From Perognathus longimembris pacificus (lineage: Eukaryota > Chordata > Mammalia > Rodentia > Heteromyidae): a stretch of 64,000 nt of DNA. Shown here piece after piece: positions 32,125 to 43,958 of this stretch; the first letter of the stretch is position 1, and every line of letters starts with the position of its first letter. The stretch is taken from the NCBI RefSeq assembly GCF_023159225.1, contig NC_063166.1, positions 42,463,149 through 42,527,148 of the forward strand, given 5' to 3'. The notes beneath the pieces are model-generated. The model was not told the origin of the DNA. It saw nothing but the letters and a program-made list of their open reading frames with translations, and did no database searches. Position numbers and translations under genes: made by a program.

Positions 32125-32330
32125 GGCTGGGAATATGGCCTAGTGGCAAGAGTGCTTGCCTCCTACACATGAAGCTCTTGGTTCGATTCCCCAGCACCAC
32201 ATATATGGGAAACGGCCAGAAGGGGCACTGTGGCTCAGATGGCTGAGTGCTAGCCTTGAGCAGGAAGAAGCCAGGGACAGTGCTCAGGCCCTGAGTCCAA
32301 GGCCCAGGACTGGCTAAAAAAAAAAAAAAA
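32125..32330 (+). mobile_element. IDL-Geo SINE in L1 5' UTR
   Basis: Target-site duplication agaatcaaaaaagag at 32110-32124 and agaatcaacaaagag at 32331-32345 (one mismatch). The left-half B box is ggttcgattcc; the right half has tggctcagatggctgag, a short variant of the usual Geo sequence. The tail is a pure A run of 15. Confidence 0.93.
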
Positions 32331-32644
32331 AGAATCAACAAAGAGAAAAGTCTCCACACCACGCTGAATCAGCGACCTGCAAACCCCCATCAGGGGCACG
32401 CTAGGGTCAGCACAACACAGTGGCAGGGCACAGTTCTGAAGAGAAAGACACAGAACCTACCCACCCCCAAGTACAGTGAGGGTGACCACTTCGGCAACAA
32501 CCAAGACTGTCACACTAACCCATTGGGAAGTAAAGTTCAACAGCCAAACTCAAACCCAGACCCAGGACACAAGCAAGTCTCCACTGACAGACCAGCGGGA
32601 ACCAGCACAAAGCCAAGCCAAGGGCGTCACCTACAGATCTCCAG

Positions 32645-33772
32645 ATGTGCAAATCACAAAGAAATATTACAAATTTTATGAAAGGGCAAGGCAACTCGCC
32701 AACTCCAAAGAGTAGTACAACTGAAGAGGAGATAGAGAATAAAAAAACAACTGAGGCTATGATAGAAGAAATGATGGAAAGCCTCAGGAACAAATTCAGA
32801 AAACAATTCCAGGAGTTTAGAATGGAACTCTCGAAGGACCTTCAGGAAGTCAAGAAAGAAATGGAAGCAAAAATGGATACAGTGCAAACCTCTGTTAAAG
32901 AAGACCTTAACATGCGGAGAAGCAAAATGCATGAAAAAATAGATTTAAAATACAACTCTTTAAAGGAAGAAATTTCCATGATCAGAGCTGATCTGGCAAC
33001 CATAAATAGCTCCCTGACATCTATAAACTCCACATTTGAATCCAAAGCACAAAGAATTGACCATATTGAATCCAGAATCTCTCTCTTGGACGATGATGCA
33101 GCCAATAAGGACCAGAAAATTACCACACTCCAAGAAACAGTAAAGCTCCAGGGCAGACTAATCCAGGAGCTAGTGGACAAAGACAAGAGGTATAATCTGC
33201 GCATAATTGGAATAGAAGAAGGAGCCGAATACCAGAACAGAGGGCTTCAACATATTTTCAATAAAGTGATTGCAGAAAACTTCCCCAATCTCACAAGGGA
33301 CCTCACCCAGGTAACCAAAGCCTATAGGACGCCTGGCAGACCAGACCCTAGAAAATCCTCACCCAGGCACATAATATTCAAGACTTCAGATCTCAAGAAT
33401 AAAGAGCAAATTTTGAATGCATCCAAAGCAAAGAAAGAAATTTATTACAATGGGAAGAGGATCCGAATAACAGAAGACCTCTCCATACAAACCTACCACA
33501 CGTGAAGAGAATGGAAGAACACCATCCAAGTCCTACAGGCCAACAATTGCCAACCTAGAATAAAATATCCAGTGAAGCTAGAGTTCATATTCGAGGGAAA
33601 AACCAGATCTTTCCATAGCAAAGAGGATCTAAAGGAATATGTGAATAAAAAACCAGCCTTATAGCGAATTCTAAGAGGGGAACCCCACCCAACAGAAATC
33701 ACACAGGACACACAGACAGAAACAGAAAGAAACTACAGTAGCCAGAACCCAACAGAAAGAGAAGCTCATTAA
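32645..33772 (+). pseudogene. L1 family B ORF1, two in-frame stops
   Basis: It starts MCKSQRNITNFMKGQ and stays in one frame for 375 residue positions to the TAA at 33770. A TGA at 33503-33505 stands where the sister copy reads Arg (QTYQARSEW), and a TAG at 33662-33664 stands for the residue before RILRGEP. The coiled coil, RRM-like part (YNLRIIGIEEG) and C-terminal domain (YPVKLEFIFEG) are present. It has a single KEMEAK unit where the sister ORF1 has two. With only two nonsense changes and no frameshift it is less damaged than its ORF2. Confidence 0.92.
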
Positions 33773-33816
33773 AGAAAAGAAAAAAAAAAGGAGAGGAAAA
33801 ACAGCCTAACAGGAAA

Positions 33817-36800
33817 ATGGAAGGGGAAAAAACACTCTTATCCTTGATCTCTATGAATATAAACAGTATAAATTCTCTGATAAAAAGCAGCAGACTGAAA
33901 GAGTGGATCTGTAAACAAAAAGTTGCCATCTGTTGTCTTCAAGAGACCCATCTTATAGCAAGGGATAAAAACAGGCTCCGAATGAAGGGATGGAGCAAGA
34001 TCTTCCAAGCAAACGCACCTACCAAAACGGCAGGAGTAGCCATCCTGTTCTCAGACAAGCTGGACTTCTCATTAAAAGCAACTCAAAAAGACAAATAAGG
34101 ACACTACACTACATTCTAATACAAGGATAAATAAGAATCAAGACATCATGGTGATAAATTTACACTCACCGAACAAAAGAGGCCCTACATATGTCAAGCA
34201 AATTCTCACAGAACTACAGAACAAGATAGACTCAAACACAATCATAGTGGGTGACTTTAATACCCGACTCTCTCCAAGAGACTGATCCAACACCCAGAGG
34301 ATTAGCAAGGGAGCTGAGGACCTAAGTAACACCATATCCCAAATGGATCTGATAGATCTGTACAGAGTCTTTCACCCTACAGAGACCCAATACACTTTCT
34401 TCTCAGCAGCCCATGGATCATACTCCAAAATAGACCATGTCATAGCCCACACAAAGAACCTCAGCAAATACAAAAGTATTAATGTCATCCCATGTATTAT
34501 ATCTGACCACAGTGGATTAAAGGTAATCCTCAATAACAAAGGAAACCACAGAGGCTGCACATACATTTGGAGGATAAACCCCTCAGTGTTATCCAACACT
34601 TGGGCCACAGCCCAAATTAAGGATGAAATTAACGAATTCATAAGCCACAATGACAATGAAAGTACATCACAAAGAAACCTATGGGATACATCTAAGGCAG
34701 TACTGAGAGGCAAGATCATTGCCCTCAGCACTCACATTAAAAGAAGGGAAGCAGAGCAGGTGAATAACCTCATGATGAAACTAAAACAACTGGAGAAACA
34801 AGAAATGATCAAATCTAAAATGACAAGGAGGAGAGAGATCACAAAGATTAAAGAAGAGATAAATCTGATTGAAAATAGAAAGACTATTCAACAAATAAAC
34901 AAGACTAAATGCTGGTTCTTTGAGAAAATAAATAAAATTGACAGACCCCTCGCAAGATTTACAAAAAAAAGAAGAGAAGAGACTCATATACGTAAAATCA
35001 GGGACTCCACCGGAAAAATTACAACAAATACACACGATATTCAAACAATCATAAGGAACTATGTCCAGAAGCTCTTCTCACTAAAAAACAGTAGTTTTAC
35101 AGAAATGGATCAATTCTTAGAGAATTATAAACTGCCCAAACTTAATCAAGAAGAAATAAATCAACTAAATAAACCAATAACTTACAGCGAGATACAGGGG
35201 GTAAACAAGAACCTCCCAACAAAGAAAAGCCCAGGCCCAGATGAATTCACAACGAATTCTATAAAACCTTTAGTGAAGAGCTACTATCAATACTCCTCAA
35301 ACTCTTCCGTGAAATAGAAACAGAGGGAGAAATCCCAAATTCATTCTACGAAGCTAATATCATACTCATTCCCAAACCAGGCAAAGTCCCAACAAAAAAA
35401 GAGAACTACAGACCAATATCACTAATGAACACAGACGCAAAGCTCCTTAATAAAATATTAGCGAACAAGATCCAGAAACTGATCAAGAAAATTATACACC
35501 ATGACAAAGTAGGCTTTATCCCACAGACACAAGGATGGTTCAACATCCGTAAATCAATCAATGTAATTCATCACATCAACGGAACTAAAATCAAGAATCA
35601 CGTTGTTATCTCAGTCGATGACCAAAAAGCCTTTGACAAAACACAACATCCATACTTGTTAAAAGCTCTGGAGAGAACAGGAATAGATGGAACATTCCTC
35701 AAAACAATAAAAGCCATATACAACATACCAACTGCTAATATCGTATTAAATGGGGAGAAACTATAACCATTCCCCCTAAACTCAGGAACAAGACAAGGAT
35801 GGCCACTCTCCCCACTTCTCTTCAACATAGTGCTGGAATCCCTAGCCATAGCAATAAGGTAAGAGGAGGACATCAAAGGGATCCACATCGGCAAGGAAGA
35901 AATCAAGCTATCTCTATTCTCAGATGATATGATCTTATATCTGAAGGACCCAAAAAACCCAGTCCCCAAACTCCTACACCTAATAAACCATTTTGGCAAA
36001 GTAGCAGGCTACAAAAATCAATCCACAAAAGTCAGCAGCTTTTCTGTACACCAGCAATATACAAGCAGAAACGAAAATTATGGAAATAATTCCTTTTACA
36101 GTAGCCAAAAAAAAGAATAAAGTACCTAGGAATCAACCTTACCAAAAATGTGACAAACCTATTCAATGAGAACTATAAAAATCTAATAAAGGAAATCAAA
36201 GAAGACACAAGGAGATGGAAAGACCTCCCATGCTCATGGGTAGGCAGAATAAATATAGTGAAAATGGCCATATTGCCCAAATTGTTATACAAATTCAATG
36301 CAAACTCCATCAAAATCCCAGTTACATTCTTCACTGAAATAGAGAAAGCAACCCATAAATTCTTCTGGAACAGCAAAAGACCTAGAATAGCCAAAGCAAT
36401 TTTAGGCAAAAAAAAAAAAAAGCAGTTCAGGAGGTATCACACGACCAGACATCAAGCTCTACTATAGAGCCATCATAACAAAAACAGCCTGGTATTGGTA
36501 TAAAAACAGACCTGAATACCAGTGGAATAGAATTGAAGGTCCAGAAATAAAACCACACTCTTACAGTCAGCTGATATTTGACAAAGGAGCTAAAGACATA
36601 CAATGGAATAAACATAGCCTCTTCAACTACTTGTGCTGGGAGGACTGGGCAGCCACATGTAGAAAACTCAAAGTAGACCCTAGCCTCTCTCCATGCACCA
36701 AGATCAACTCAAAATGGATCAAGGACCTCAATGTAAGGCCTGAATCCTTGAAACTACTGAAGGATAGAGTAGGAAAGACACTGGAACTTTATAGGCACAG

Positions 36801-37655
36801 GAAGGAACTTCCTGAATAGAGTCCCAGGAGCACAACAAATAGGGGAGAGGCTCGACAAATGGGCCTACTACAAATTAAAAAGTTTCTGCACAGCTAAGGA
36901 CATAGCCACCAAAACAGAAAGACAGCCAACCATATGGGAAAGGATCTTTACCAGCACAGCAACAGACAAAGGCCTAATATCTGTCATCTACAGAGAACTC
37001 AAAAAACTAAGCCCCTCCAAGCCCAGTAAACCAATTAGGAAATGGGAAGGAGCTAAAGAGAGACTTCACAAGAGAAGAGATAAAAATGGCAAAGAAACAT
37101 ATGAGGAAATGTTCGACATCCCTGGCAGTAAAGGAAATGCAAATAAAAACAATCCTGAGATACCACCTCACTCCAGTTAGAATGGCCTATACTCTGAACT
37201 CAGGCAACAACAAATGCTGGAGGGGGTGCGGGGAAAGAGGAACCCTCCTCCATTGTTGGTGGGAGTGCAAATTAGTACAACCACTTTGGAGAATTGTATG
37301 GAGGTTTCTCAAAAAGCTCAACATAGACCTACCCTATGACCCAGCCATACCACTCCTAGGCATCTATCCTGACCAAAAGGTCCCAATATATCAAAAAGAC
37401 ATCTGCACTTCCATGTTTATCGCTGCACAATTCACATTAGCCAAAATATGGAAACAACCCAGATGCCCCTCCACAGATGAATGAATCCAAAATATATGGT
37501 ACCTATACACAATGGAATACTACATAGCAATTAGAAATGGTGAAATATTGTTATTCGCAGGGAAATGGTCAGAACTTGAACAAATAATGCTGAGCGAGAC
37601 AAGCCTAGAACACAGGAAACAAAGGGGCATGATCTCCTTGATATATGACTGTTAA
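33817..37655 (+). pseudogene. L1 family B ORF2, multiply frameshifted
   Basis: It begins MEGEKTLLSLISMNIN at 33817, 44 bp after ORF1. The first stop (TAA) follows the endonuclease segment DFSLKATQKDK at about 34096. Clear segments are FFSAAHGSYSKIDHVI, IISDHSGLK, the pre-RT part (34343-35317), the reverse transcriptase (35425 on, with [16 protein letters not shown]) and the C-terminal [14 protein letters not shown] motif near 37225-37265. The catalytic tetrad reads FSDD, not FADD, at 35917-35928. It ends ISLIYDC with TAA at 37653. Its total length of about 3.84 kb is normal, so inactivation came from small changes. Confidence 0.92.
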
Positions 37656-38103
37656 GGTGGGGGGAGGGGGAGACAGTAGAGACCAGGTCTGTGAAACCAA
37701 AAACTTCTTCTAAAAGGGTATTTCCCACAGGTTTGGGTCAGTGACCCTACGCTATGTAACTAAAAACCAAACAACTACTCAACCTCTCAGTGTATCACAG
37801 TAGCTCAAAAGCTATGTATGTACATTCATATAAGACAAGGATAAGCAAACCCTATTCTCAACATTACATTTAAAGCCCTAAGTGAATTTCCTTTGGCCTA
37901 GACCACGTGGCTACTGTATATGGTTTTGGTACACTGTGTATTGTATATATGTCTACCTGACCTAGGGAAGGGAAAGAAAAACAGGGTATAAGATATCACA
38001 AGAAATGTACACACTGCCCTACTATGTAACTGTACCCCTTTTGCACAACACCTTGTGAAAAAATTGTTTAATTAATAAATAATTTACAAAAAGAAAAAAA
38101 GTA

Positions 38104-38306
38104 GGGCTGGGAATATGGCCTAGTGGCAAGAGTGCTTGCATCATATACATGAATCCCTGGGTTTAATTCCCCAGCACCACATATATAGAAAAGGCCAGAG
38201 GTGGCGCTGTGGCTCAAGTGGCAGAGTGCTAACCTTGAGCAAAAGGAAGCCAGGGACAGTGCTCAGGCCCTGAGTTCAAGCCCCAGGACTGGCAAAAAAA
38301 AAAAAA
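38104..38306 (+). mobile_element. IDL-Geo SINE hit by an L1 at its 5' end
   Basis: It begins gggctgggaatatggcc; nine of its first bases also remain at 30704-30714, left of the L1. Its own target repeat gacaaaag is seen at 30696-30703 (left of the L1) and again at 38308-38315 after its A tail. The order of events is therefore SINE first, then L1. The left-half B box is decayed (ggtttaattcc). Confidence 0.93.
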
Positions 38307-38440
38307 CGACAAAAGCAAATAATTCCCACATTGAGCTACCAATTGAGCTAAGACCTTAAGAAAGAAGTGTCCAGTAGGGCTATGTGTTGGCAAAACTATT
38401 TATTTATTTGCTTGTTTTTGATTGACAAACTGTAATGGCT

Positions 38441-38638
38441 GGCCTGGGGATATGGCCTAGTGGCAATAGTGCTTGCCTCGTATACATGAGGCCCTGGGTT
38501 CGATTCCCCAGCACCACATATACAGAAAAACGGCCAGAAGTGGCACTGTGGTTCAAGTGGCAGAGTGCTAGCCTTGAGCAAAAAGAAGCCAGGGAAGTGC
38601 TCAGGCCCTGAGTCCAAGGCCCAAGACTGGCAAAAAAA
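38441..38638 (+). mobile_element. IDL-Geo SINE in old L1 3' UTR
   Basis: A perfect 14-bp duplication, aaactgtaatggct, at 38427-38440 and 38639-38652. The left half is at consensus including ggttcgattcc, so this is one of the younger copies. It lies 132 bp from the preceding IDL-Geo copy in the same orientation. Confidence 0.95.
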
Positions 38639-39010
38639 AAACTGTAATGGCTTATGAGATGCAATGAGTTTTATATATTTACAGAATGTGGCATGATTAA
38701 GTGGAACTATTTAACATATCCATTGTCTCTCACTTTTATGGTGAAAGTTTTGAAGGCATAATTCATGTTGAAATGGTTATCTTATGGTATAATGGGTCTC
38801 AAAATCTATTTTCTTGCTACTTTGAAACACTGTTCTAGTCTCTCCTTTATGATTTCCCAATTCTGGGTTAGCCATAATGCCACTCTGTACTTCCTTCCAT
38901 AAATTCAGCTTGAAAGTGAGAATCCTGTCTTATTGTGCCTAGTTCCTTTCACTTAGTATATCTTCCAGATTCATCCATATGGCAACACATCCTTAAGGAT
39001 GAATAGAATT

Positions 39011-39063
39011 CGTGTGTGTGTGTATGTGTGTGTGTGTGTCTATGTGTCTGTGTGTGTGTGTGT
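39011..39063. repeat. (GT)n microsatellite
   Basis: About 26 units with two or three interruptions (gtat, gtct), inside the old L1. Confidence 0.93.
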
Positions 39064-39524
39064 GAATCCTGTTATCTTTATCCATCCATTCACTGACGAA
39101 ACTTTAGCTGGTTTTTCTGTCTTAGCTATTGTGAATAATCTTGCAATGAACATTGGAGTGTGTATATCCCTTCAAAAAACTGATAATATTTTCTTTGGAT
39201 ATATACAGAGAAGTGGAAATACTGGATCATATAACAGTTGCAGTTTTCATTTTTTTAAGAAGCTCATACTATTTTCCATAATTGCTATATGAATTTCTAT
39301 CTCAATAATGTACAAGAGTTTTCTTTGTTCCAGTCCACATCATGACTACATTCACTTTATAATATACCTTGAAATCAGAACATATGATACCTTAAGCTTT
39401 GTTCTCTTTACTCAAGATTGTTTTGGCTATTTTGAGTCTTTCATCACTTCAAATTAATATAGGTAATATAAGGCTCATTTTTGACATTTCTATAAGTGTT
39501 ATTGGAACTTTGTGTGTTTGTGAG

Positions 39525-39755
39525 AGGAGGCAGGGAGAGTGTACTGGGGCTTGAACAGGGCTGGGGCACTGTCTCTTTGCTTTTTTACTCAAAGCTTTCT
39601 ACCACTTGAGCACCTATACTGCCAGGTTTCAGGGGAAGGGGGACATAGATTGGAATTTTTCCTGTCTGGTCTGGCTTCTAAGTACAATTTTCAGATCCCA
39701 GCCTTCTGAGAAGCTAGGATTTCAGGCATGAGCCACCAGCACCCTACTAACATCA
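39525..39755 (-). mobile_element. 7SL/B1-headed Geo SINE, diverged
   Basis: On the plus strand: tggggcttgaacagggctgggg, then ctaccacttgagc, then cccagccttctgagaagctagg and caggcatgagccacca. This is the reverse of the usual element with an eroded centre. It was inserted in the old L1. Confidence 0.75.
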
Positions 39756-40199
39756 GATCATATATAGGGATTTCATTGAATGTGAATATTGCTTTGGGTA
39801 GTATGGATTTTTTATAATAATAATCTGCTAAGCCATGAATATGGAGTATATACTGATTTTTTGTTTTCTTCAATTTTATTCATCTGATTGTAGTTTGAAT
39901 ATACAGATCTTTTATATTCTTAGTTAAACTTATACCTAAGCATAAAGTTTTCTTTTTACTATTGTAAATGGTACTTTTTCCTAAATTTTCTTTTCAGATG
40001 CACCATTAATATAAAGAAATGCTACTTTTTTTTACATTAGACTGATTTATCAGTTCTAACTAATTTTAGGTGGAGGGTTCAGGGTTCCCTATATCATGTT
40101 GTCAGCAAAAAAAGATCTTCCCTATTTCCTCTCCTATTAGGATGCCTTGTATTTCTTTTTGTTGATGCTAAGAATCACATATCCTGGATTTATTAACCT

Positions 40200-40597
40200 T
40201 AGACTACAATAATTTAAAGGCAAGAAAGGATCCCATTACAGGAATTGAAATATTGTCTATACTACAAACTGTGAAAACTGATCAGTGGTCAAACAACACA
40301 CAATACAATCAGTTACTAAATGGAGCCAAAGGATGGGTGTAAATTGTGCTTCTTCTTTCCTTCCCAAACAAAAGCAGATGATCCCAAACTACCTCTATGA
40401 ATTGTGTCTATTAAGTTTCTACTCTATCCAAAATCAGTATTTGAAATGAACACACTTGGAGCTCTTGCAGCACTAGTTTTCTTGCGAAGCCTCCAGGTGT
40501 TTTCAGAAGCCTCCAGGTGACCATAGTTTGAATTACAGTCACAATGAGAGGAATGTCAAAATAACACTAGGAGATGTTTTTCCAACATTCAGATAGA
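40200..40597. other. Unassigned sequence within the old L1 span
   Basis: No match to L1 or SINE was recognised. The only structure seen is a short direct repeat, gaagcctccaggtg, at about 40487-40519. Confidence 0.35.
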
Positions 40598-40812
40598 TTA
40601 AATGTAAAAAGACAAATGATTCCAAAAGCAATCATTACAAAACCATTTGGTGCAAACCAACTGTACAACTCATGGGGGGAGAGGCAAAGGGGGAGGGGGG
40701 CTGGGGGGAGGAAATAAGGGAGGAGGTAACAAGTTGAACAAGAAATGTACTCACTGCCTGACATATGAAACTGTAACTCCTCTGTACTTCACTTTGACAG
40801 TAAAGGGAAAAA
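40598..40812 (+). mobile_element. L1 3'-end fragment, family A type
   Basis: It includes attccaaaagcaatcattaca, aaaccatttggtgcaaacc, a G-rich run (40678-40722), gaggtaacaag and the end ctctgtacttcactttgac followed by agtaaaggg. This is a 5'-truncated copy of the family A 3' UTR. Confidence 0.85.
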
Positions 40813-41864
40813 TAGACATACAATTTAAAAATATTCTAAATTTAATATAAGGAAGATGAGTAAATATAAGTGGATTCAATCTCAATAGTACAAATGCACA
40901 TAAAAACAAAATCAGAATAAATACAACCTTTAGGAAAACAAATTTCAGTCCTGGCAATAAGAAGGGCAAGATCTTAAGAGGATCATTTTGTTCAAGGATG
41001 ATTGAAAAGTTTAACATTGTCTTAAATCTCACTTACAAGCACTTTCAAAGAATCTATGCATATGAACTAGAAACTGAGCTAAGTATTATTTGAGAAAAAG
41101 ACACTCCCTTTCACAAGAATTAAAGTCTCAACACCTATGTTACAAATATGTCTTCCAAGAACCATTGGAGTTACAATGATAGACATGAAAATAAAGAGTT
41201 TCTCAGTAAGGTTTTCTTCTACAGAAGGGTGAGCCATCAGCTAGAAGTCTGGCAAGTAAGCGCACAGAGCAGGCAGTCTGCTCAGGTATTTATTCATAAT
41301 GCAGCAGGCCCTGCCCCTAACTCAGATTGGTTGAGCTTAGGTTCAGTCTGCTCGCAATTGGCTAGTTTGAATAGGGTAAAACATATTTACATAAGATGGT
41401 TTGAAATAAGATTAATTAACAGTTCACAAGTAAACTTAAAATATACCCACACCCTTTACTATTTCTTGAACCATCTGGGCATGTTGTAATTCTATCCTCA
41501 AAAGAAACCAGTTTAAGACAAAACCTTACATTTCACAAATCCTTTTCTTATCCTAAGGCAGTATCTCGTTTCCTTAGCAAGAGTCAAGCCACCAGGCCAA
41601 AGCAGGAACTTTTAAGCAGCACACTTTGATTTAACAAAAAGAAAGAAAGAGGGGAAAAAACAGTTTTTCTCACAACTAGCAGTCTTCCCAGATCATTGCT
41701 CAATTCATAATGACTCAAAGTTAGAAGATTTTTGCCTTGAAAGAGGTAGTACTTTCAAGAAAGACTTCGCTAGAGCATGTGTGGTGACACACACCTGTGA
41801 GAAGCTTTCTGTCAAAACACTTTCTTGCCTCTGTTTAGAGAATCACATGCTTTTTATTCTTCAC
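40813..41864. other. Unassigned sequence within the old L1 span
   Basis: About 1 kb with no open frame or known repeat recognised (a frame at 41148-41489 has no domain signs). Confidence 0.35.
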
Positions 41865-42059
41865 TGTTAACTTGGTATATCTAATTTGTTGATTTTCGTA
41901 GTGAATGATTCCTTACAGATACTGTTAAATTTGGTTTCCAGTATTTGTTGAGGATTTTTGCATTTTGCATCTATGTTCACCAGAGTTGTGGCCAATAGTT
42001 TTTCTTTCCTTATTTTTCTTTCTCTCATGTGAGTGCATGTGTGTGCATGTGTGAGTATG

Positions 42060-42278
42060 TGTGTGTATGCCAGTACTAGGGCTTGAACCCAAGACCCTGC
42101 TTAGCTTTCTTGTTCAAGGCTGGTGCTCTACCACTTGTGCCACACCTCTGCTTCTGTATTTTTCCTGGCTAATTGGAGCTAGAAGTCTCCCAGACTTGTC
42201 TTTCCAAGTGGCTTTGAACTTGATTTCAGATCTCAGCCTCCTAAGTAGTTAGGATTACAGGTGTGATCCCTAGTTTTA
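42060..42278 (-). mobile_element. 7SL/B1-headed Geo SINE in old L1
   Basis: On the plus strand: gccagtactagggcttgaac, ctctaccacttgtgccacacc, then agatctcagcctcctaagtagtt and attacaggtgtgatcc. A TG-rich stretch at 42027-42068 marks its reverse tail. Confidence 0.85.
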
Positions 42279-42650
42279 TTTTCTTGTAGTATTCTCATCT
42301 AGCTTTGGCATCAGAATAATGCTACACTTGTAGAATGAGTTTTGAAGTATTCCTTTCACTGTGATTTTTTGCAAAGTTTGAGAAAAACTGATAATCGTTC
42401 TTTAAGTGTTTAGTAGAATTCGAAAGTTAAGCTGAGTTTTAGGCTTTTTTGGTAGGATTTTTTAAAATCCTAATTCAATCTCCTTATTTGTAATGGGTTT
42501 ATTTGTATATTCTATTTCTTCATGGTTCAGTCTTGGCAGGCTGTATATATCGAGGACTTCTGGCATTTCTTTTAGCTTATCTAATTTGTTGGTGCATAAT
42601 TATTCAAAGTGGTTTCATATGACAACATTCTCTTTGATACATCATGAGGA

Positions 42651-43725
42651 AGGTGTTACAGGGGCAGAAATATGGAGAAAATAAAAAACAAGAGTGAGGA
42701 AGCCAATTCAGTTCTTTGCAACCTCAGTGGGAAAGAAGGTTCAACACTTTGAATCACACAGTAACCTACTAGAAACTGTTATTTATACTTCTGAGCTTCC
42801 AGGCTGAGTTTGGAATTTGCTATATTCTCAAGAATACGTTTTCAGGAACATCATAGGGAAACATGAATTTTACAGAGGTCTTCTTGGTGCCCTGGAGTTG
42901 TAGCAAGGCTCTTGGAATGAAGAGCAGGGGAAGAACGATAACCAGTTCCATCCACACTTTCAGCTCATCACTCAGACACAGAGGGCTTGTTTCTCAAGCC
43001 CCACCAAGGACTGTAGAGATCCACAGAAGGACAAGAGATTTCTGAGATTTCTAGTAGGAAAAAAGGCCATTTCAGAACTAGCTAGGAAGAAGATTGACCT
43101 GGGGGAAAAAATCCTGAGAGTCCACAAATTGGTAACCAGAAAGTAGCTGAGTGTGGAGAAGCAGAGGAATGACATGACCAAGTATTAAAATGGCCCCAGC
43201 GGGCACATCTACTCTGTCTCTGGAAGCTACATCCCTAATTCCCATTTTAAGCAAAGAGGTTAAAAAGAGAGGCTGGGTGACTATGTGCATGGGGATTAAA
43301 GCAGCATCTGCAGTATTATTAACTGAACCAAGATGTGCAGAAGCTATCAATCTCTCTACTTGGGGGAATAATTGATAGCTGAAGGGGCCCAGACAGGCTA
43401 CTTTTCTCTCCCTGAGGTCTGGCCCTGCATTCAGTACAATTAACTAAGTGCTTCTGAGCTAGAGAAGGACAGAGGCACAGTTGGCTCCCTCGGAAACACA
43501 AAGTGCTAAAGGAAAGAGAACGGTGCTTGTGTTTGTCTCTAAATTGGGACCCACACTGCCCACTAATATTTCCCATAAGTGGAGGAATTTGATGCTTATA
43601 AACCCTTGCCCTCAACAGTGGGTTTGAGGGCTTGAAACAAGTACTCAGGCTTATGGGGGTGGCAGAGAAAAATAAAAGACAGTTACACTGAAATCTGCTT
43701 GCCAAAATATTATTAAAACAAATTG
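42651..43725. other. Unique sequence
   Basis: About 1.1 kb, purine-rich in places, with no recognised repeat or gene. The frame at 43319-43705 minus (128 codons) has no domain or composition that suggests coding. Confidence 0.4.
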
Positions 43726-43958
43726 AAGGCAGGTGCTAATGGCTCATGTCTGTAATCCTAACTACTCAAGACACTGAGATCTGAGGGTTATGGTTCAAAA
43801 CAAGTTCAGGCAAGAACGGCTGTGAGACTCTTCTCTCCAATGAACTACAGCCAGAACTGGAGCTGTCATTCAACTAAGAGAGTGCCAACCTTGAACAAAA
43901 AAGCGAAGTGACCATGCTCAAGCCCTGAGTTCAAGCCCCAGTACCAGAAAAAGAAAAT
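43726..43958 (+). mobile_element. 7SL/B1-headed Geo SINE
   Basis: Head ggctcatgtctgtaatcctaac, then gagatctgagggt; right half ending gagttcaagccccagtacc, with a clear B-box-like gagttcaagcc. Confidence 0.85.

Larger units (their letters stand above)
30715..32644 (+). promoter_or_regulatory. L1 family B 5' UTR / promoter
   Basis: GC-rich and C-biased, opening gagagggaagatggcgcc with the YY1-type motif at 30722-30729. It extends about 1.7 kb excluding the SINE at 32125-32330. I see no clear monomer-type tandem repeats like those of mouse L1 promoters, although caacaggaggttc and caacaggaacacc near 31890 and 31990 recall a diverged short repeat. Confidence 0.75.
30715..38096 (+). mobile_element. 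Full-length LINE-1, family B, plus strand
   Basis: 7.38 kb between 16-bp target-site duplications (30699-30714, 38097-38112). It has the AAGATGGC motif at its 5' end, a 5' UTR of about 1.9 kb holding an IDL-Geo SINE, ORF1 with two stops (32645-33772), broken ORF2 (33817-37655), and a 3' UTR of 441 bp that starts with a G-rich run (ggtggggggaggggg) at 37657-37671. Its 5' end and ORF1 are of the same family as the minus-strand copy at 17381-24154, but it has a longer 3' UTR and one coiled-coil unit fewer. Confidence 0.95.
38399..42650 (-). mobile_element. Old L1 (L1MA-like), minus strand, in pieces
   Basis: The 3' end lies near 38399-38430 (ttgattgacaaa on the plus strand, a typical old L1 3' end). 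Then come 3' UTR (aacatatccattgtctctcac) and the reverse of the ORF2 C-terminus (ccatccattcactgac, agctattgtgaat). The RT region follows at about 40090-40190 (atcatgttgtcagca is the reverse of the catalytic motif). The element resumes at about 41865 (tgttgaggatttttgc, gcatctatgttcacc) and runs to about 42650. The gap at 40200-41860 and several SINEs are later insertions or rearrangement. The element is too diverged to translate. Confidence 0.75.

Noticed and set aside
43319..43705. 128-codon minus frame
   Set aside because: No recognisable domain and no support beyond openness.
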